From Cognatundibacterium squillarum (GTDB lineage: Bacteria; Pseudomonadota; Gammaproteobacteria; Burkholderiales; Burkholderiaceae_D), in contig NZ_BMYU01000005.1 of NCBI RefSeq assembly GCF_014652435.1, positions 1 through 64,000 of the forward strand: a stretch of 64,000 nucleotides of DNA. The letters run 5' to 3'. Each line of letters opens with the position of its first letter. The stretch's first letter is position 1. The translations under genes were made by a program, and so were the position numbers. Shown here in pieces: positions 18,219 to 27,881 of the stretch. The notes beneath the pieces were generated by a model. The model searched no databases. It saw only the letters and a program-made list of their open reading frames with translations, and was not told the origin of the DNA.

Positions 18219-19934
18219 ATGTCTACTGTATTCATGTCCCAAGATTTCGCAACCGGTCCAGACAGCTTCGCGGCACTGTTCGAAGAGTCCCTGTCCCGTC
18301 AGGATATGCGTTCCGGTGAAGTGATTTCTGCTGAAGTCGTTCGCATCGATCATAACTTTGTAATCGTAAATGCTGGCCTGAAATCCGAAGCATTTATCCC
18401 TGTTGAAGAATTCCGCAATGACCAGGGCGAACTCGAAGTGCAAATCGGCGATTTCGTTTCCGTTGCAATCGATTCCCTGGAAAATGGTTTCGGTGACACT
18501 ATCCTGTCCCGTGACAAAGCAAAACGTCTGGCTTCCTGGCTGGCACTGGAAAAAGCACTGGAATCCGGCGAGCTGGTTACCGGTACTGTTAACGGTAAAG
18601 TTAAAGGTGGTCTGACCGTTCTGACCAACGGTATCCGTGCGTTCCTGCCAGGTTCCCTGGTTGATACACGTCCAGTTAAAGATACAACTCCATACGAAGG
18701 TAAAACAATGGAGTTCAAAGTTATCAAGCTGGATCGCAAACGTAATAACGTAGTTCTGTCCCGTCGTGCAGTTGTTGAGGCATCTATGGGTGAAGAACGC
18801 GCTAAACTGATGGAAACCCTCAAAGAAGGCACAGTGGTTACCGGTGTTGTTAAAAACATCACTGACTACGGTGCATTCGTTGATCTGGGTGGTATCGATG
18901 GTCTGCTGCACATCACCGACCTAGCATGGCGCCGTGTACGTCACCCATCCGAGGTGCTGACAGTTGGTCAAGAGATCACTGCAAAAGTTCTGAAATTCGA
19001 TCAAGAGAAAAACCGCGTTTCTCTGGGCGTAAAACAACTGGGCGACGATCCATGGACAGGTCTGTCCCGTCGTTACCCAGCGAACACACGCCTGTTCGGT
19101 AAAGTGACTAATCTGACCGACTACGGTGCATTCGTTGAAATCGAACAAGGCATCGAAGGTCTGGTTCACGTTTCCGAAATGGACTGGACAAACAAAAACG
19201 TTGCTCCGAACAAAGTTGTTCAACTGGGTGACGAAGTTGAAGTTATGGTTCTGGAAATCGACGAAGAGCGTCGTCGTATCAGCCTGGGTATGAAACAGTG
19301 CAAAGCAAATCCATGGGATGACTTTGCAATGAATCACAAAAAAGGCGATAAAGTTAAAGGCGCGATCAAATCGATCACCGACTTCGGCGTATTCATCGGT
19401 CTGGCAGGCAACATCGATGGTCTGGTTCACCTGTCTGATCTGTCCTGGAACGAAGCTGGCGAAGAAGCTGTTCGCAAGTTCAAGAAAGGTGACGAGCTGG
19501 AAGCGGTTGTTCTGGCAATCGACGTTGAGCGTGAGCGCGTTTCTCTGGGCGTAAAACAACTGGAAGGTGATCCATTCACTAACTTCACTGCAATGAACGA
19601 CAAAGGTGCAGTTGTTACAGGTACAGTGAAGTCTGTTGAAGCGAAAGGTGCAGTTGTTCAACTGGCAGACGACGTAGAAGGCTATCTGCGTGCATCTGAA
19701 ATCTCCCGTGATCGCGTGGAAGATGCTGGTTCTCACCTGAAAGCAGGCGACACAGTTGAAGCGATGATTCTGAACATTGATCGTAAAGCACGTTCTATCC
19801 AGCTGTCGATCAAAGCAAAAGATTCCGCTGAAACTCAGGAAGCTATGCAAAAAATGTCTGCTGACGCAAGCGCATCTGCCGGTACAACCAGCCTGGGTGC
19901 ACTGCTGAAAGCAAAACTGGACAACAAAAACTAA
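18219..19934 (+). CDS. rpsA: 30S ribosomal protein S1
   Basis: 571 residues. Binds mRNA on the 30S subunit and helps start translation. Six S1 (OB-fold) repeats are visible, each with a pattern like TDYGAF(V/I).(L/I)....GL.H.(S/T)(D/E), and the linker [10 protein letters not shown] or [10 protein letters not shown] ends several. Start: ATG 18219 is used, but ATG 18234 (MSQDF) is also possible. Neither has a clear Shine-Dalgarno, which is usual for rpsA, whose translation is controlled by S1 itself. Synonymous codon choice is more uniform than in neighbours, as expected for high expression. Confidence 0.97.
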   Translation: MSTVFMSQDFATGPDSFAALFEESLSRQDMRSGEVISAEVVRIDHNFVIVNAGLKSEAFIPVEEFRNDQGELEVQIGDFVSVAIDSLENGFGDTILSRDKAKRLASWLALEKALESGELVTGTVNGKVKGGLTVLTNGIRAFLPGSLVDTRPVKDTTPYEGKTMEFKVIKLDRKRNNVVLSRRAVVEASMGEERAKLMETLKEGTVVTGVVKNITDYGAFVDLGGIDGLLHITDLAWRRVRHPSEVLTVGQEITAKVLKFDQEKNRVSLGVKQLGDDPWTGLSRRYPANTRLFGKVTNLTDYGAFVEIEQGIEGLVHVSEMDWTNKNVAPNKVVQLGDEVEVMVLEIDEERRRISLGMKQCKANPWDDFAMNHKKGDKVKGAIKSITDFGVFIGLAGNIDGLVHLSDLSWNEAGEEAVRKFKKGDELEAVVLAIDVERERVSLGVKQLEGDPFTNFTAMNDKGAVVTGTVKSVEAKGAVVQLADDVEGYLRASEISRDRVEDAGSHLKAGDTVEAMILNIDRKARSIQLSIKAKDSAETQEAMQKMSADASASAGTTSLGALLKAKLDNKN

Positions 19935-19960
19935 TCGTCACTGATTAAGGTTTTGTTGAT

Positions 19961-20266
19961 ATGACGAAGTCTGAGCTGATTGCTCGTCTGGCAGAACGAT
20001 ATCCACAGCTTGTTGCTAAAGATGTGGATGTCGCTGTCAAGACCATACTTGACGCAATGACCGATGCTCTTGCAACCGGTCAGCGTATTGAAATTCGTGG
20101 TTTTGGCAGTTTTGCCTTGAATTGTCGTCCTCCGCGTATCGGACGTAATCCAAAATCTGGGGATAAGGTGATGGTGCCTGAGAAAAGGGTGCCGCATTTT
20201 AAGCCCGGCAAGGAGTTGCGCGAGCGTGTGGATGCAATGGTGGGGCAGCCGATTCGAGACGATTGA
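19961..20266 (+). CDS. ihfB: Integration host factor subunit beta
   Basis: 101 residues. With IhfA it forms the DNA-bending IHF heterodimer used in transcription, replication and phage integration. The family signature [10 protein letters not shown] (about 67-76) and the beta arm with [13 protein letters not shown] are present, and the N-terminus [12 protein letters not shown] is typical of IhfB. It lies 26 nt after rpsA, the usual arrangement in proteobacteria. Confidence 0.96.
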   Translation: MTKSELIARLAERYPQLVAKDVDVAVKTILDAMTDALATGQRIEIRGFGSFALNCRPPRIGRNPKSGDKVMVPEKRVPHFKPGKELRERVDAMVGQPIRDD

Positions 20267-20294
20267 ATCAGTGATACCTCGTTATGCCAGAATG

Positions 20295-20333
20295 AAAAAA
20301 CGGTATACCGGTTCGCGGTATACCGTTTTTTTT
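20295..20333 (+). terminator. Strong terminator after ihfB
   Basis: Six A, then CGGTATACCG, loop GTTCG, CGGTATACCG and eight T. The cleanest terminator in the window; it ends the cmk-rpsA-ihfB transcript. Confidence 0.92.
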
Positions 20334-20397
20334 CAGTACAATGCTTTCTATTGCGCAGAAACTAATTGTGCCGATCTCATTCTGTCGGGAAACTTTT

Positions 20398-20712
20398 ATG
20401 AAATATATCTCAAGGTTATTAACTCTGCTGTTATTCGTCGGCTTTTTTGGATTTGCCCTGAAGAACGATGAAATCGTTACTCTGAAATATTTCTTTGGTT
20501 TTCAACAGTCGGCACCTTTGGTAATTATGCTGCTGATTTTCTTTATTGCCGGTGCTGTTATCGGCGCAATGGCAATGGTACCGATGGTGTACAGACATCG
20601 CCGTGATCTGACGCATCACAGAAAAACACTTGCTGAAGTTGAAAAGGAGCGTGATGCCGCTCAGCAGGCGGCAACGCAGGCACCTCAGCCTGATAGTGTA
20701 CGCAACACATAA
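20398..20712 (+). CDS. lapA: Lipopolysaccharide assembly protein A (DUF1049)
   Basis: 104 residues from ATG 20398; an in-frame ATG at 20341 would add 19 residues without a Shine-Dalgarno. Two membrane segments (about 5-22 and 41-62) with the pattern NDE.V.L.YFFG between, then a charged coiled-coil tail with VEKERDAAQQAA. LapA works with LapB to control LPS amounts through LpxC turnover. It precedes lapB by 47 nt. Confidence 0.9.
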   Translation: MKYISRLLTLLLFVGFFGFALKNDEIVTLKYFFGFQQSAPLVIMLLIFFIAGAVIGAMAMVPMVYRHRRDLTHHRKTLAEVEKERDAAQQAATQAPQPDSVRNT

Positions 20713-20759
20713 ATTTATTTGTCTGACAAAGACAGTCACATTTTAAACAGATAACGTAT

Positions 20760-21935
20760 ATGGAATTTGAAGTCTGGTGGTTGCTGGGTATTCCGCTCTT
20801 TTTCAGCCTGGGCTGGATTGCGGCGCGTGTTGACATCCGGCAACTTATCTCGGATACAAGGACTTTGCCCAGAGGATATTTCAAAGGATTGAATTTCCTT
20901 CTGAATGATCAGGATGATAAGGCGATCGATGCATTTATTGAAATTGTTCAGTTAGATCCTGAAGCCATCGAGTTACATTTTGCACTTGGTAATTTGTTCC
21001 GTCGAAGAGGGGAAACAGAGCGAGCAATCCGTGTTCACCAGAGTTTGTTAGCAAGACCGGATTTGCCAGATGATCAGAAGGTTCAGGCTCAATACGAACT
21101 GGGTCAGGATTTTTTTAAAGCCGGTTTGCTAGACAGAGCAGAGGAAGCTTTCCAGCAGCTGATCGGAGGTATATACGAGCCTCAGGCCCGGAAATCACTG
21201 TTGGAAATTTATCAACGTGAAAAAGAATGGGCGCGTGCGATTGATGCCGCCGGTTCACTTCAGGAATCCGGTGCCGGTAGCCGTCAGAAAGAGATTGCGC
21301 AGTTTTACTGTGAGCTGGCGCAGGATGAATTAGTACAAAACCGATTTGACCACGCATTGGAAATGCTTGAAAAAGCAGTTGCAACGGATCGCAGCAATGT
21401 ACGTGCTTCGATTCTTACCGGCGATGTATTCCTTAAACAGGGAAATCCCGAAAAGGCGATTAATGCATGGGTAAAAGTTGAGCAGCAAAGTGTGCCACAT
21501 GTCGCATTAGTCGCACAGCGACTTATGGATGCTTACCGGCAATTAGGAAAGCTGAAGGAGGGGCTCGATTTACTGAAATCATTTCTTGAGCAGGCGCCGT
21601 CAGTTGATTTACTGGAGGTCGCATATAAAGCTGCACTTGAGCTTGGCCTGACGCAAGAGGCTAATCAGATGGTGAAGGACGAGCTGAAAAGAACACCAAC
21701 TTTGCTTGGTCTGGATAAATTGCTGGACGTCCGCATGATGGAAGCACCCGCTGAACTGCGTCCTGAGCTGGGAGTCGTCAAAAATCTGGTCAGTGGATAT
21801 GCTCATAAATTTGCCCGATATCAATGTGCGCATTGCGGATTTAAAGCTCGCCAGTATTACTGGCATTGTCCGGGCTGCAATGGATGGGATACCTACTCCC
21901 CTCGCCGTACAGAAGAATTAAGTGTTATGAATTAA
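20760..21935 (+). CDS. lapB: Lipopolysaccharide assembly protein B (TPR + rubredoxin-type metal site)
   Basis: 391 residues. One N-terminal membrane helix (about 5-20), a series of TPR repeats (about 55-330) and a C-terminal rubredoxin-like domain with CAHCG and CPGC (last 40 residues) that binds iron. In E. coli LapB (YciM) promotes FtsH degradation of LpxC and organises LPS assembly at the inner membrane. All expected elements are present. Starts at the ATG right after ACGTAT with a poor Shine-Dalgarno; likely cotranscribed with lapA. Confidence 0.94.
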   Translation: MEFEVWWLLGIPLFFSLGWIAARVDIRQLISDTRTLPRGYFKGLNFLLNDQDDKAIDAFIEIVQLDPEAIELHFALGNLFRRRGETERAIRVHQSLLARPDLPDDQKVQAQYELGQDFFKAGLLDRAEEAFQQLIGGIYEPQARKSLLEIYQREKEWARAIDAAGSLQESGAGSRQKEIAQFYCELAQDELVQNRFDHALEMLEKAVATDRSNVRASILTGDVFLKQGNPEKAINAWVKVEQQSVPHVALVAQRLMDAYRQLGKLKEGLDLLKSFLEQAPSVDLLEVAYKAALELGLTQEANQMVKDELKRTPTLLGLDKLLDVRMMEAPAELRPELGVVKNLVSGYAHKFARYQCAHCGFKARQYYWHCPGCNGWDTYSPRRTEELSVMN

Positions 21936-21993
21936 ACCAGTGGGCGGATATGTTTTTATACCTGCTATCACTATTTTAGATTGTGGTTGCCAA

Positions 21994-23367
21994 ATGAAAA
22001 TTACAATTATCGGAACCGGTTATGTCGGTTTAGTTACGGGTGCGTGCCTTGCTGAGCTGGGCAACGATGTATTCTGCCTTGATGTCGATCAGCGAAAAAT
22101 TGACATCCTTAACGCTGGTGGTATCCCTATTCATGAGCCGGGTCTTGAGGAAGTTGTGCGCAGGAACAGTGCGGCTGGCCGGTTAAAGTTTTCAACCAAT
22201 GTTGAGGCGAGTGTTGCGCACGGTGATATCCAGTTTATTGCAGTCGGAACGCCACCAGATGAAGATGGTTCTGCCGACTTACAGTATGTACTCGCTGCTG
22301 CACGCAACATCGGCAAGTACATGACAGGATTTAAAGTGGTTGTTGATAAGTCAACAGTGCCTGTCGGGACGGCTGACAAAGTCCGGACTGTTATTGCTCA
22401 GGAATTGTCGTCGCGTCAACAAGAGTTACCATTCTCGGTGGTTTCCAACCCAGAATTTTTGAAAGAGGGGGCCGCAGTTGAAGACTTTATGCGACCTGAT
22501 CGCATTGTGATTGGTTGCGACAGTACTTCGGAAGGCGAACGTGCTCGCGATCTGATGCGAAAGCTGTACGCTCCATTCAACCGGAATCATGAACGCACAT
22601 ACTGGATGGATGTCAGATCTGCCGAATTCACTAAATATGCAGCAAATGCAATGCTTGCGACGCGCATTTCATTCATGAACGAACTGGCAAATCTGGCTGA
22701 TCATGTCGGTGCAGACATTGATGCAGTCCGTCATGGCATCGGATCTGATCCACGCATCGGACACAGCTTCTTATACGCAGGATGTGGCTATGGTGGCTCG
22801 TGCTTCCCGAAAGATGTACAGGCTCTGGAAAGAACTGCGCAGGAGTACAGTCTGAATCTGCAAATTTTGCAGGCAGTGGAAGCTGTGAATAACCAGCAAA
22901 AGCAAGTTTTGGGCAATAAAATTACGCAGCGCTTCGGAAAAAATCTGACTGGCCGACATTTTGCAGTTTGGGGACTTGCATTCAAACCGAATACCGACGA
23001 TATGCGTGCTGCACCTTCTCGCGTGTTGCTGGGGGAGTTGCTGAGGGCGGGTGCAACAGTTGCTGTGTACGACCCAGTCGCAATTGATGAAGCAAAACGT
23101 GTGCTTGAGCTTGATTTTTACGATGCACCCGAATTACTGACAGCGGTTCGTTATGCGAATAATCCTATGGATGCTCTGGATGGTGCTGATGCATTAGCAA
23201 TCGTTACAGAATGGAAGGCATTCCGCAGCCCTGACTTCGACAAAGTAAAAAGCAGTTTGAAACAACCGGTCATTTTTGACGGACGTAATTTGTATGATCC
23301 GTCAGTGATGAGAGAAATCGGTGTCGAATATTATGGTATTGGCCGCTCTGTTCTCGCAAAAGCGTGA
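21994..23367 (+). CDS. ugd: UDP-glucose 6-dehydrogenase
   Basis: 457 residues from ATG 21994 (MKITIIG); the upstream in-frame start at 21940 adds an unlikely leader. Oxidises UDP-glucose to UDP-glucuronate for surface polysaccharide or aminoarabinose-type LPS changes. NAD-binding GTGYVG (residues 7-12), PEFLKEG and the catalytic Cys in [10 protein letters not shown] (about 260-269) are clear. Its stop overlaps the start of the heptose kinase gene (GTGATG), implying coupling. Confidence 0.95.
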   Translation: MKITIIGTGYVGLVTGACLAELGNDVFCLDVDQRKIDILNAGGIPIHEPGLEEVVRRNSAAGRLKFSTNVEASVAHGDIQFIAVGTPPDEDGSADLQYVLAAARNIGKYMTGFKVVVDKSTVPVGTADKVRTVIAQELSSRQQELPFSVVSNPEFLKEGAAVEDFMRPDRIVIGCDSTSEGERARDLMRKLYAPFNRNHERTYWMDVRSAEFTKYAANAMLATRISFMNELANLADHVGADIDAVRHGIGSDPRIGHSFLYAGCGYGGSCFPKDVQALERTAQEYSLNLQILQAVEAVNNQQKQVLGNKITQRFGKNLTGRHFAVWGLAFKPNTDDMRAAPSRVLLGELLRAGATVAVYDPVAIDEAKRVLELDFYDAPELLTAVRYANNPMDALDGADALAIVTEWKAFRSPDFDKVKSSLKQPVIFDGRNLYDPSVMREIGVEYYGIGRSVLAKA

Positions 23368-24296
23368 TGACGATGGAAGTAACTGAAAAGCGCTTGCTGG
23401 TTGCAGGGGATATTATGCTGGATCGTTACTGGTTCGGTGATGTCAACAGGATTTCCCCTGAAGCTCCTGTGCCAGTCGTTCGTGTCAGCAAGAAAGAAGA
23501 TAGATTGGGAGGTGCGGCTAACGTCGCAGTTAATGCTGCAGCACTCGGTGTGGAGGTTGGTCTTATTGGCGTGGTTGGTGATGACGAGGCTGCCAGTACG
23601 ATCGAAGAACTGCTGACAAAAAAGCAAATTGATGCGAAGCTTAGCCATGATCCGTCGATTTCGACAATTATTAAGCTTCGTGTGATCGGGCGTCAGCAAC
23701 AACTGGTTCGCATTGATTTTGAGGAGCCACCCAGCGAGATTGTCTTGCAGACAAAACTCACGGCATTCACTTCCGAAGTTGCCAGTGCAGATCTGGTTAT
23801 CCTGTCTGATTATGCTAAGGGGAGCCTGACAAATGTTCGCGATATGATTTCTGTTGCGAGGGGGGCAGGCAAGCCTGTGCTGGTAGATCCAAAAGGTACT
23901 GATTTTGAGCGTTATTCAGGAGCTACGATACTAACCCCAAACAAGTCAGAACTCAGACAGGTGATTGGTGACTGGCGCACTGAGGCAGAGTTGACTGAAA
24001 AGGCGCAGAATCTGAGGGCTTCTTTGAATCTTGGAGGATTACTCCTGACGCGGTCCGAAGAGGGAATGAGTCTGTTCACTGAAGACGCGATTCTGCATAT
24101 TCCGGCAATGGCGCGTGAAGTGTATGACGTTTCCGGCGCTGGTGATACGGTGATTGCAACGCTGGCAGTGATGCTGATGCAAGGTAAGTCTTTACCGGAA
24201 TCTGTCATGATTGCAAATCGTGCAGGCGGTATCGTGGTCGGTAAGCTGGGAACGGCAACCGTTTCAAGGGAAGAGTTGTTCGCGAGTTCTACCTGA
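23367..24296 (+). CDS. hldA: D-glycero-beta-D-manno-heptose-7-phosphate kinase (HldA / RfaE domain I)
   Basis: 309 residues, PfkB sugar kinase fold. Phosphorylates heptose-7-phosphate on the way to ADP-heptose for LPS inner core. GDIMLDRYWFGDVNRISPEAPVPVV near the N-terminus is diagnostic of RfaE domain I, and DVSGAGDTVIATLA (about 252-265) is the PfkB signature with catalytic Asp. There is no C-terminal adenylyltransferase domain, so it is the split form. Possible starts are GTG 23364, ATG 23367 and ATG 23373. hldD, which often follows, is not here. Confidence 0.92.
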   Translation: MTMEVTEKRLLVAGDIMLDRYWFGDVNRISPEAPVPVVRVSKKEDRLGGAANVAVNAAALGVEVGLIGVVGDDEAASTIEELLTKKQIDAKLSHDPSISTIIKLRVIGRQQQLVRIDFEEPPSEIVLQTKLTAFTSEVASADLVILSDYAKGSLTNVRDMISVARGAGKPVLVDPKGTDFERYSGATILTPNKSELRQVIGDWRTEAELTEKAQNLRASLNLGGLLLTRSEEGMSLFTEDAILHIPAMAREVYDVSGAGDTVIATLAVMLMQGKSLPESVMIANRAGGIVVGKLGTATVSREELFASST

Positions 24297-24404
24297 TAAA
24301 AACGATAGTTTTGCAATAATTGTAATTTTGATATTCTTGGTGTGCCTCCTTTTTTCGGAGGAATGCAGTTCTTGTTCAATCAGAGATTTTTCAGGAGAAC
24401 GAAT

Positions 24405-24788
24405 ATGTGGAAAAAATGGATTGTTGCAGTTATCGGATTTGTCGCATTAATGAGTACCGCATTTGCAGATGTTGATGCGAACAAAGCAGATCAGGTTGCT
24501 CTGGATGGATTGCGTGGGCTGGGACCTGCAAAATCGAAGGCGATTATCGAAGAGCGTACCAAAAATGGCCCGTTCAAAGACTGGCCTGATTTCCAAAAAC
24601 GTGTCAAAGGTATTGGTGATGTTACATCCACTCGTTTGTCCGAAGCTGGCCTGACTATCAATGGTCAGGCAAAGCCCGGGGCAGATAAAGCTTCTGACGC
24701 ACCGAAAAAATCATCTGAAAAGCAGGAAAAACTGAAGGCGGAAGCGAAGGAAAAGCCTAAAACTGAACCGGCTAAAGAACCCAAGTAA
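24405..24788 (+). CDS. ComEA-like helix-hairpin-helix DNA-binding protein
   Basis: 127 residues from ATG 24405, which has CAGGAG 8 nt upstream. A signal peptide (cleavage after AFA, about residue 21) is followed by a ComEA helix-hairpin-helix domain: ANKADQVALDGLRGLGP and FQKRVKGIGDV. The tail (about 85-127) is a Lys/Glu/Pro-rich disordered stretch, longer than in short ComEA proteins. ComEA binds incoming DNA in the periplasm during natural transformation; such single-domain proteins in Burkholderiales lie between LPS genes and cysM, as here. Confidence 0.85.
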   Translation: MWKKWIVAVIGFVALMSTAFADVDANKADQVALDGLRGLGPAKSKAIIEERTKNGPFKDWPDFQKRVKGIGDVTSTRLSEAGLTINGQAKPGADKASDAPKKSSEKQEKLKAEAKEKPKTEPAKEPK

Positions 24789-24806
24789 GTTACGAACTAT
24801 TTCGAG

Positions 24807-24835
24807 AAACCCGGTCAATCGAGGCCGGGTTTTTT
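24807..24835 (+). terminator. Terminator after comEA-like gene
   Basis: AAACCCGG, 9-nt loop, CCGGGTTT followed by T. Ends the lap/ugd/hldA/comEA region. Confidence 0.78.
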
Positions 24836-25026
24836 GTTATTAGCTTATTCGAAAAATATATGTTCCTTATAAGCTCTGTAGAGACTTGATTTTAAAGGCG
24901 CAATTTTTATCCCGAGATATAAAACGTCCGTATCTGCTTAAATCAATGTGAATTGACCGGCATTATGAATGCAGTATGTCTTGATGGGGATTAGAATAGG
25001 TCAATATTTATCTTCGACATAATCAT

Positions 25027-25929
25027 ATGAAATTTCTGACCATAGAAGACACTATCGGTAATACGCCGCTGGTACGTCTGCAACGCATTCCGGGTATCGA
25101 AAACGAACGTCGCAATAATATTATTCTGGGCAAGCTCGAGGGTAACAATCCTGCCGGTTCGGTTAAAGACAGACCGGCAATTTCCATGATTAAGCGTGCT
25201 GAAGCTAAAGGCCTGATTAAGCCCGGTGATACGCTGATTGAAGCGACAAGCGGAAACACGGGAATCGCTCTGGCAATGGCAGCATCAATGCGTGGTTATA
25301 AAATGGTGCTGATCATGCCGGAAAACCTGAGTGTTGAACGTCGCCAGAGTATGGCTGCCTATGGTGCGCAAATTATCCTGACGCCGAAATCCGGGGGGAT
25401 GGAGTACGCACGAGATCTTGCAGAGGCGATGCAAAAAGAAGGCAAGGGCGTTATCCTGGATCAGTTTGCAAATCAGGATAATCCTCTGGCGCATTATGAG
25501 GGCACAGGCCCGGAAATCTGGCGTGATACGAATGGCAGAGTTACGCATTTTGTCAGTGCAATGGGCACTACCGGAACAATTATGGGGGTTTCTTCATTTT
25601 TGAAAGAACAAAACCCTGCTGTGCAGATTATTGGTGCGCAACCGGAGGATGGCTCATCTATTCCGGGAATTCGTAAATGGCCAGAGGCTTATTTGCCCAA
25701 GATTTTTGACCGGAGCCGTATAGATCAGGTTCTGTCAGTCAGTCAGGCTGATGCGGAGCATATGGCGCGCAGAATGGCGGTGGAAGAAGGTATTTTCTGC
25801 GGTATTTCAGCTGCAGGTGCTTGCGAAGTTGCGTTGCGGGTTGCTGAAACTGTCGAGAATGCAGTGATTGTATTCGTTGTTTGCGACCGTGGTGACCGCT
25901 ATCTTTCTACTGGCGTATTTCCTGCCTGA
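25027..25929 (+). CDS. cysM: Cysteine synthase B (O-acetylserine sulfhydrylase B)
   Basis: 300 residues. PLP enzyme making cysteine from O-acetylserine and sulfide or thiosulfate. IGNTPLVRLQ, the PLP lysine Lys47 in NPAGSVKDR, the substrate loop EATSGNTGIALA, and GTTGT for the phosphate are all present. Length and the ERRNN insertion near residue 28 favour CysM over CysK. It has its own 238-nt upstream region. Confidence 0.94.
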   Translation: MKFLTIEDTIGNTPLVRLQRIPGIENERRNNIILGKLEGNNPAGSVKDRPAISMIKRAEAKGLIKPGDTLIEATSGNTGIALAMAASMRGYKMVLIMPENLSVERRQSMAAYGAQIILTPKSGGMEYARDLAEAMQKEGKGVILDQFANQDNPLAHYEGTGPEIWRDTNGRVTHFVSAMGTTGTIMGVSSFLKEQNPAVQIIGAQPEDGSSIPGIRKWPEAYLPKIFDRSRIDQVLSVSQADAEHMARRMAVEEGIFCGISAAGACEVALRVAETVENAVIVFVVCDRGDRYLSTGVFPA

Positions 25930-25945
25930 GCCGGCTTAAAGAAAG

Positions 25946-25984
25946 CCCGTCAATAAGCAGTTTTACTTTCTGACGGGCATTCTT
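25946..25984 (+). terminator. Possible terminator after cysM
   Basis: GCCCGTCA and TGACGGGC form an 8-bp stem around an 18-nt loop; the tail ATTCTTC is only partly T-rich. Confidence 0.45.
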
Positions 25985-26019
25985 CTTGTGGTGCATGAAT
26001 AATACAGCTTCAGAAAATA

Positions 26020-26058
26020 AAAATACCGAAAGTGCATAAAATGCAATTTCGGTATTTT
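26020..26058 (-). terminator. Terminator for the small HTH gene
   Basis: AAAATACCGAAA stem with TTTCGGTATTTT, inner TGCA/TGCA pairing; on the minus strand it follows the HTH gene by 36 nt and ends in T. Confidence 0.7.
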
Positions 26059-26093
26059 ATCTTTGCCCGTTAATAGCGGGCAGAGACCAAAGA

Positions 26094-26396
26094 TTAAGCT
26101 GCTTTATCTTTTGGTTTAAACTGTTTGTCACTGATGCGGAATTTCGCACGACGGTCACCCATCAGTTCACGCAGTTCTTTGATGCTGATGTCGCTGATTT
26201 CGTGCATGCGGATCAGCAAGGACGCACCAACCGGCAGGCGGCGATGACGGATTTTACTGATTACAGGTGGTGCAACTTCCAGTGCACGGGAGAGTGCTGC
26301 GTCATTTTTTAAATGCAGATGTTTAATCAGTGTATCCAAAAGATTATTTGGATCGTAGTCGATTTCATCCGATTCAAGCTGAGTCAGATTTGCCAT
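26094..26396 (-). CDS. Small helix-turn-helix protein, function unknown
   Basis: 100 residues. The middle (about 28-60) reads as a Cro/C1-like helix-turn-helix: LKNDAALSRALEVAPPVISKIRHRR, where the turn and recognition helix follow the XRE pattern. The N-terminus is acidic (ESDEIDYDPNN) and the tail basic (KPKDKAA). I recall near-identical small proteins in other Oxalobacteraceae, but no assigned function. It stands alone with its own terminator and an AT-rich upstream region of about 350 nt, which suggests a regulator with autonomous control. Confidence 0.8.
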   Translation of the reverse strand: MANLTQLESDEIDYDPNNLLDTLIKHLHLKNDAALSRALEVAPPVISKIRHRRLPVGASLLIRMHEISDISIKELRELMGDRRAKFRISDKQFKPKDKAA

Positions 26397-26753
26397 AATT
26401 ACCTCGCTATTGTCTATTGATGCTGGTCTTAGCGCTTCAATGAGAATTAACCAATCGGTAATATTGTAGCTTTAAAATCTAATTCACTTTGCATAAAAAG
26501 AGCAAAACATTGTTAAATGTATTGACACAATTTCGCAAAAATTATGACATTGTGATAATGCTTAAATATTACCATTTATTATGGAAAACCGCAAAGAAGC
26601 TCCTGGTTGTGTGACGAAAAGAACATAGAGAATCATTTGTTTCTTGCCGGGAATTCGTTTCCCGCATGACTAGTATTGGATAAAAAGTGCCTAAGATCAA
26701 TTAGTAAGAACGAAAGATATTGTTAAAAGAAATTTGGAAAACGTTAAAAATAA
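26397..26753. other. 357-nt AT-rich intergenic region
   Basis: Lies between the divergent-looking HTH promoter and the end of the mltB-like gene. It contains a CACAAT (26526-26531) / ATTGTG (26549-26554) inverted pair and a TTGACA on the plus strand (26522-26527) without a well-placed -10. No gene is seen. Confidence 0.35.
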
Positions 26754-27881
26754 TCACTTTTCTTTTGTAATCCTGATGATTCTTCCAAGCTCATACACCG
26801 ACATGGCATAAAAGTAGCTGCGGTTATACTGAGTGATCGCGTAAAAGTTATCGGTACCCACCCAGAACTCATCTTGTGCTGCACCGTTCTGAAGGTCGAT
26901 CAGGCCATAAGAAATATGTACAGGAATATTGTCACTGGAAATACCGGCAAGTGCGCTGATTTGCTCGTAGCTGAATGTCGCTTTTAAACCCCGGTCAATT
27001 GCTTCGCGTACTGAGGGGTGATCAGCTGGTAAGAGCAGGGTTGCAGGGTACGCGACGGGCAGTGCTCTCTTCCAGCCGTGTTTTGAAAGATAGTTTGCAA
27101 CGCTGCCGATGGCATCTGCCGGTGAGTTTGCTAAGTCAATTTTTCCGTCACGATCATAATCGACCGCGTAACGCAAAATACTGCCGGGCATGAATTGCGG
27201 CAAACCGATTGCACCGGCATAAGAGCCTTTATATGCAAACGGGTCGCTATGTGAATTCTTTGCGATGACAAGCAGTGCTTCCAGCTCATCTCTGAAAAAA
27301 CGCTGGCGCGACTCGCGATTCGGTGTGTCAGGGTAATCAAATGCCAGCGTCGCCAGTGCATCAGCCACTCTGAACTGGCCTGTATTTTTGCCGTACATCG
27401 TTTCAATGCCGATCAGACCGACGATGATTTCCGGCGGAATGCCGAACTCTGCTTCTGCACGTTGCAGCGTAGAAGCATTCTCTTCCCAGAACTGCAGACC
27501 TTTGTTGATGCGAACAGCTTCAATGAAGCGGCTTCTGTACGCTTGCCAGTTCTTTGGTTTGCCGGGTGGTGCGGGTTTAATCAGTTGCTTTACTTTTTCC
27601 AGATGGACTGCTTCAGCAAAAAATCTGGATGCAGCAGCTTCATCCATAATCTGCTTTGCCTGGATCTCCTGAATAAACGCTTTTACGTCACTGAATTCAC
27701 TGAACTGTACGTGGCTGACAGCCGTTGCGGCAGGTGGGGCAGTCGCGACTTTTGTTCCCGCTTTTTTTGTTTTTGCTGCGACTGCAGGCGTGGATACTGA
27801 AATCATAGCTGCAAAGAAGAGAGCGCCGGCTTTCAGTATTTTGCAGGAGTTGTGAGATAACAGATTGAAGTTACTTGTCAT
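26754..27881 (-). CDS. mltB: Membrane-bound lytic murein transglycosylase B-like
   Basis: 375 residues. Cleaves peptidoglycan glycan with formation of 1,6-anhydromuramic acid. N-terminal export signal (hydrophobic GALFFAAMISVSTPAVA, about 19-35, ending AVAA; no lipobox, so soluble periplasmic rather than lipidated), then SLT family 3 domain with catalytic Glu in IGIETMYGKNTG (about 158) and AIGLPQFMPGS. Near the end PVHISYGLIDL and DNFYAITQYNRSYFYAM are typical. Its first 11 nt overlap the end of the transglutaminase gene, so the two are cotranslated. Symbol is by family. Confidence 0.88.
   Translation of the reverse strand: MTSNFNLLSHNSCKILKAGALFFAAMISVSTPAVAAKTKKAGTKVATAPPAATAVSHVQFSEFSDVKAFIQEIQAKQIMDEAAASRFFAEAVHLEKVKQLIKPAPPGKPKNWQAYRSRFIEAVRINKGLQFWEENASTLQRAEAEFGIPPEIIVGLIGIETMYGKNTGQFRVADALATLAFDYPDTPNRESRQRFFRDELEALLVIAKNSHSDPFAYKGSYAGAIGLPQFMPGSILRYAVDYDRDGKIDLANSPADAIGSVANYLSKHGWKRALPVAYPATLLLPADHPSVREAIDRGLKATFSYEQISALAGISSDNIPVHISYGLIDLQNGAAQDEFWVGTDNFYAITQYNRSYFYAMSVYELGRIIRITKEK

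Noticed and set aside
18204-19850. Long minus-strand frames opposite rpsA
   Set aside because: Antisense shadows of a highly biased gene.
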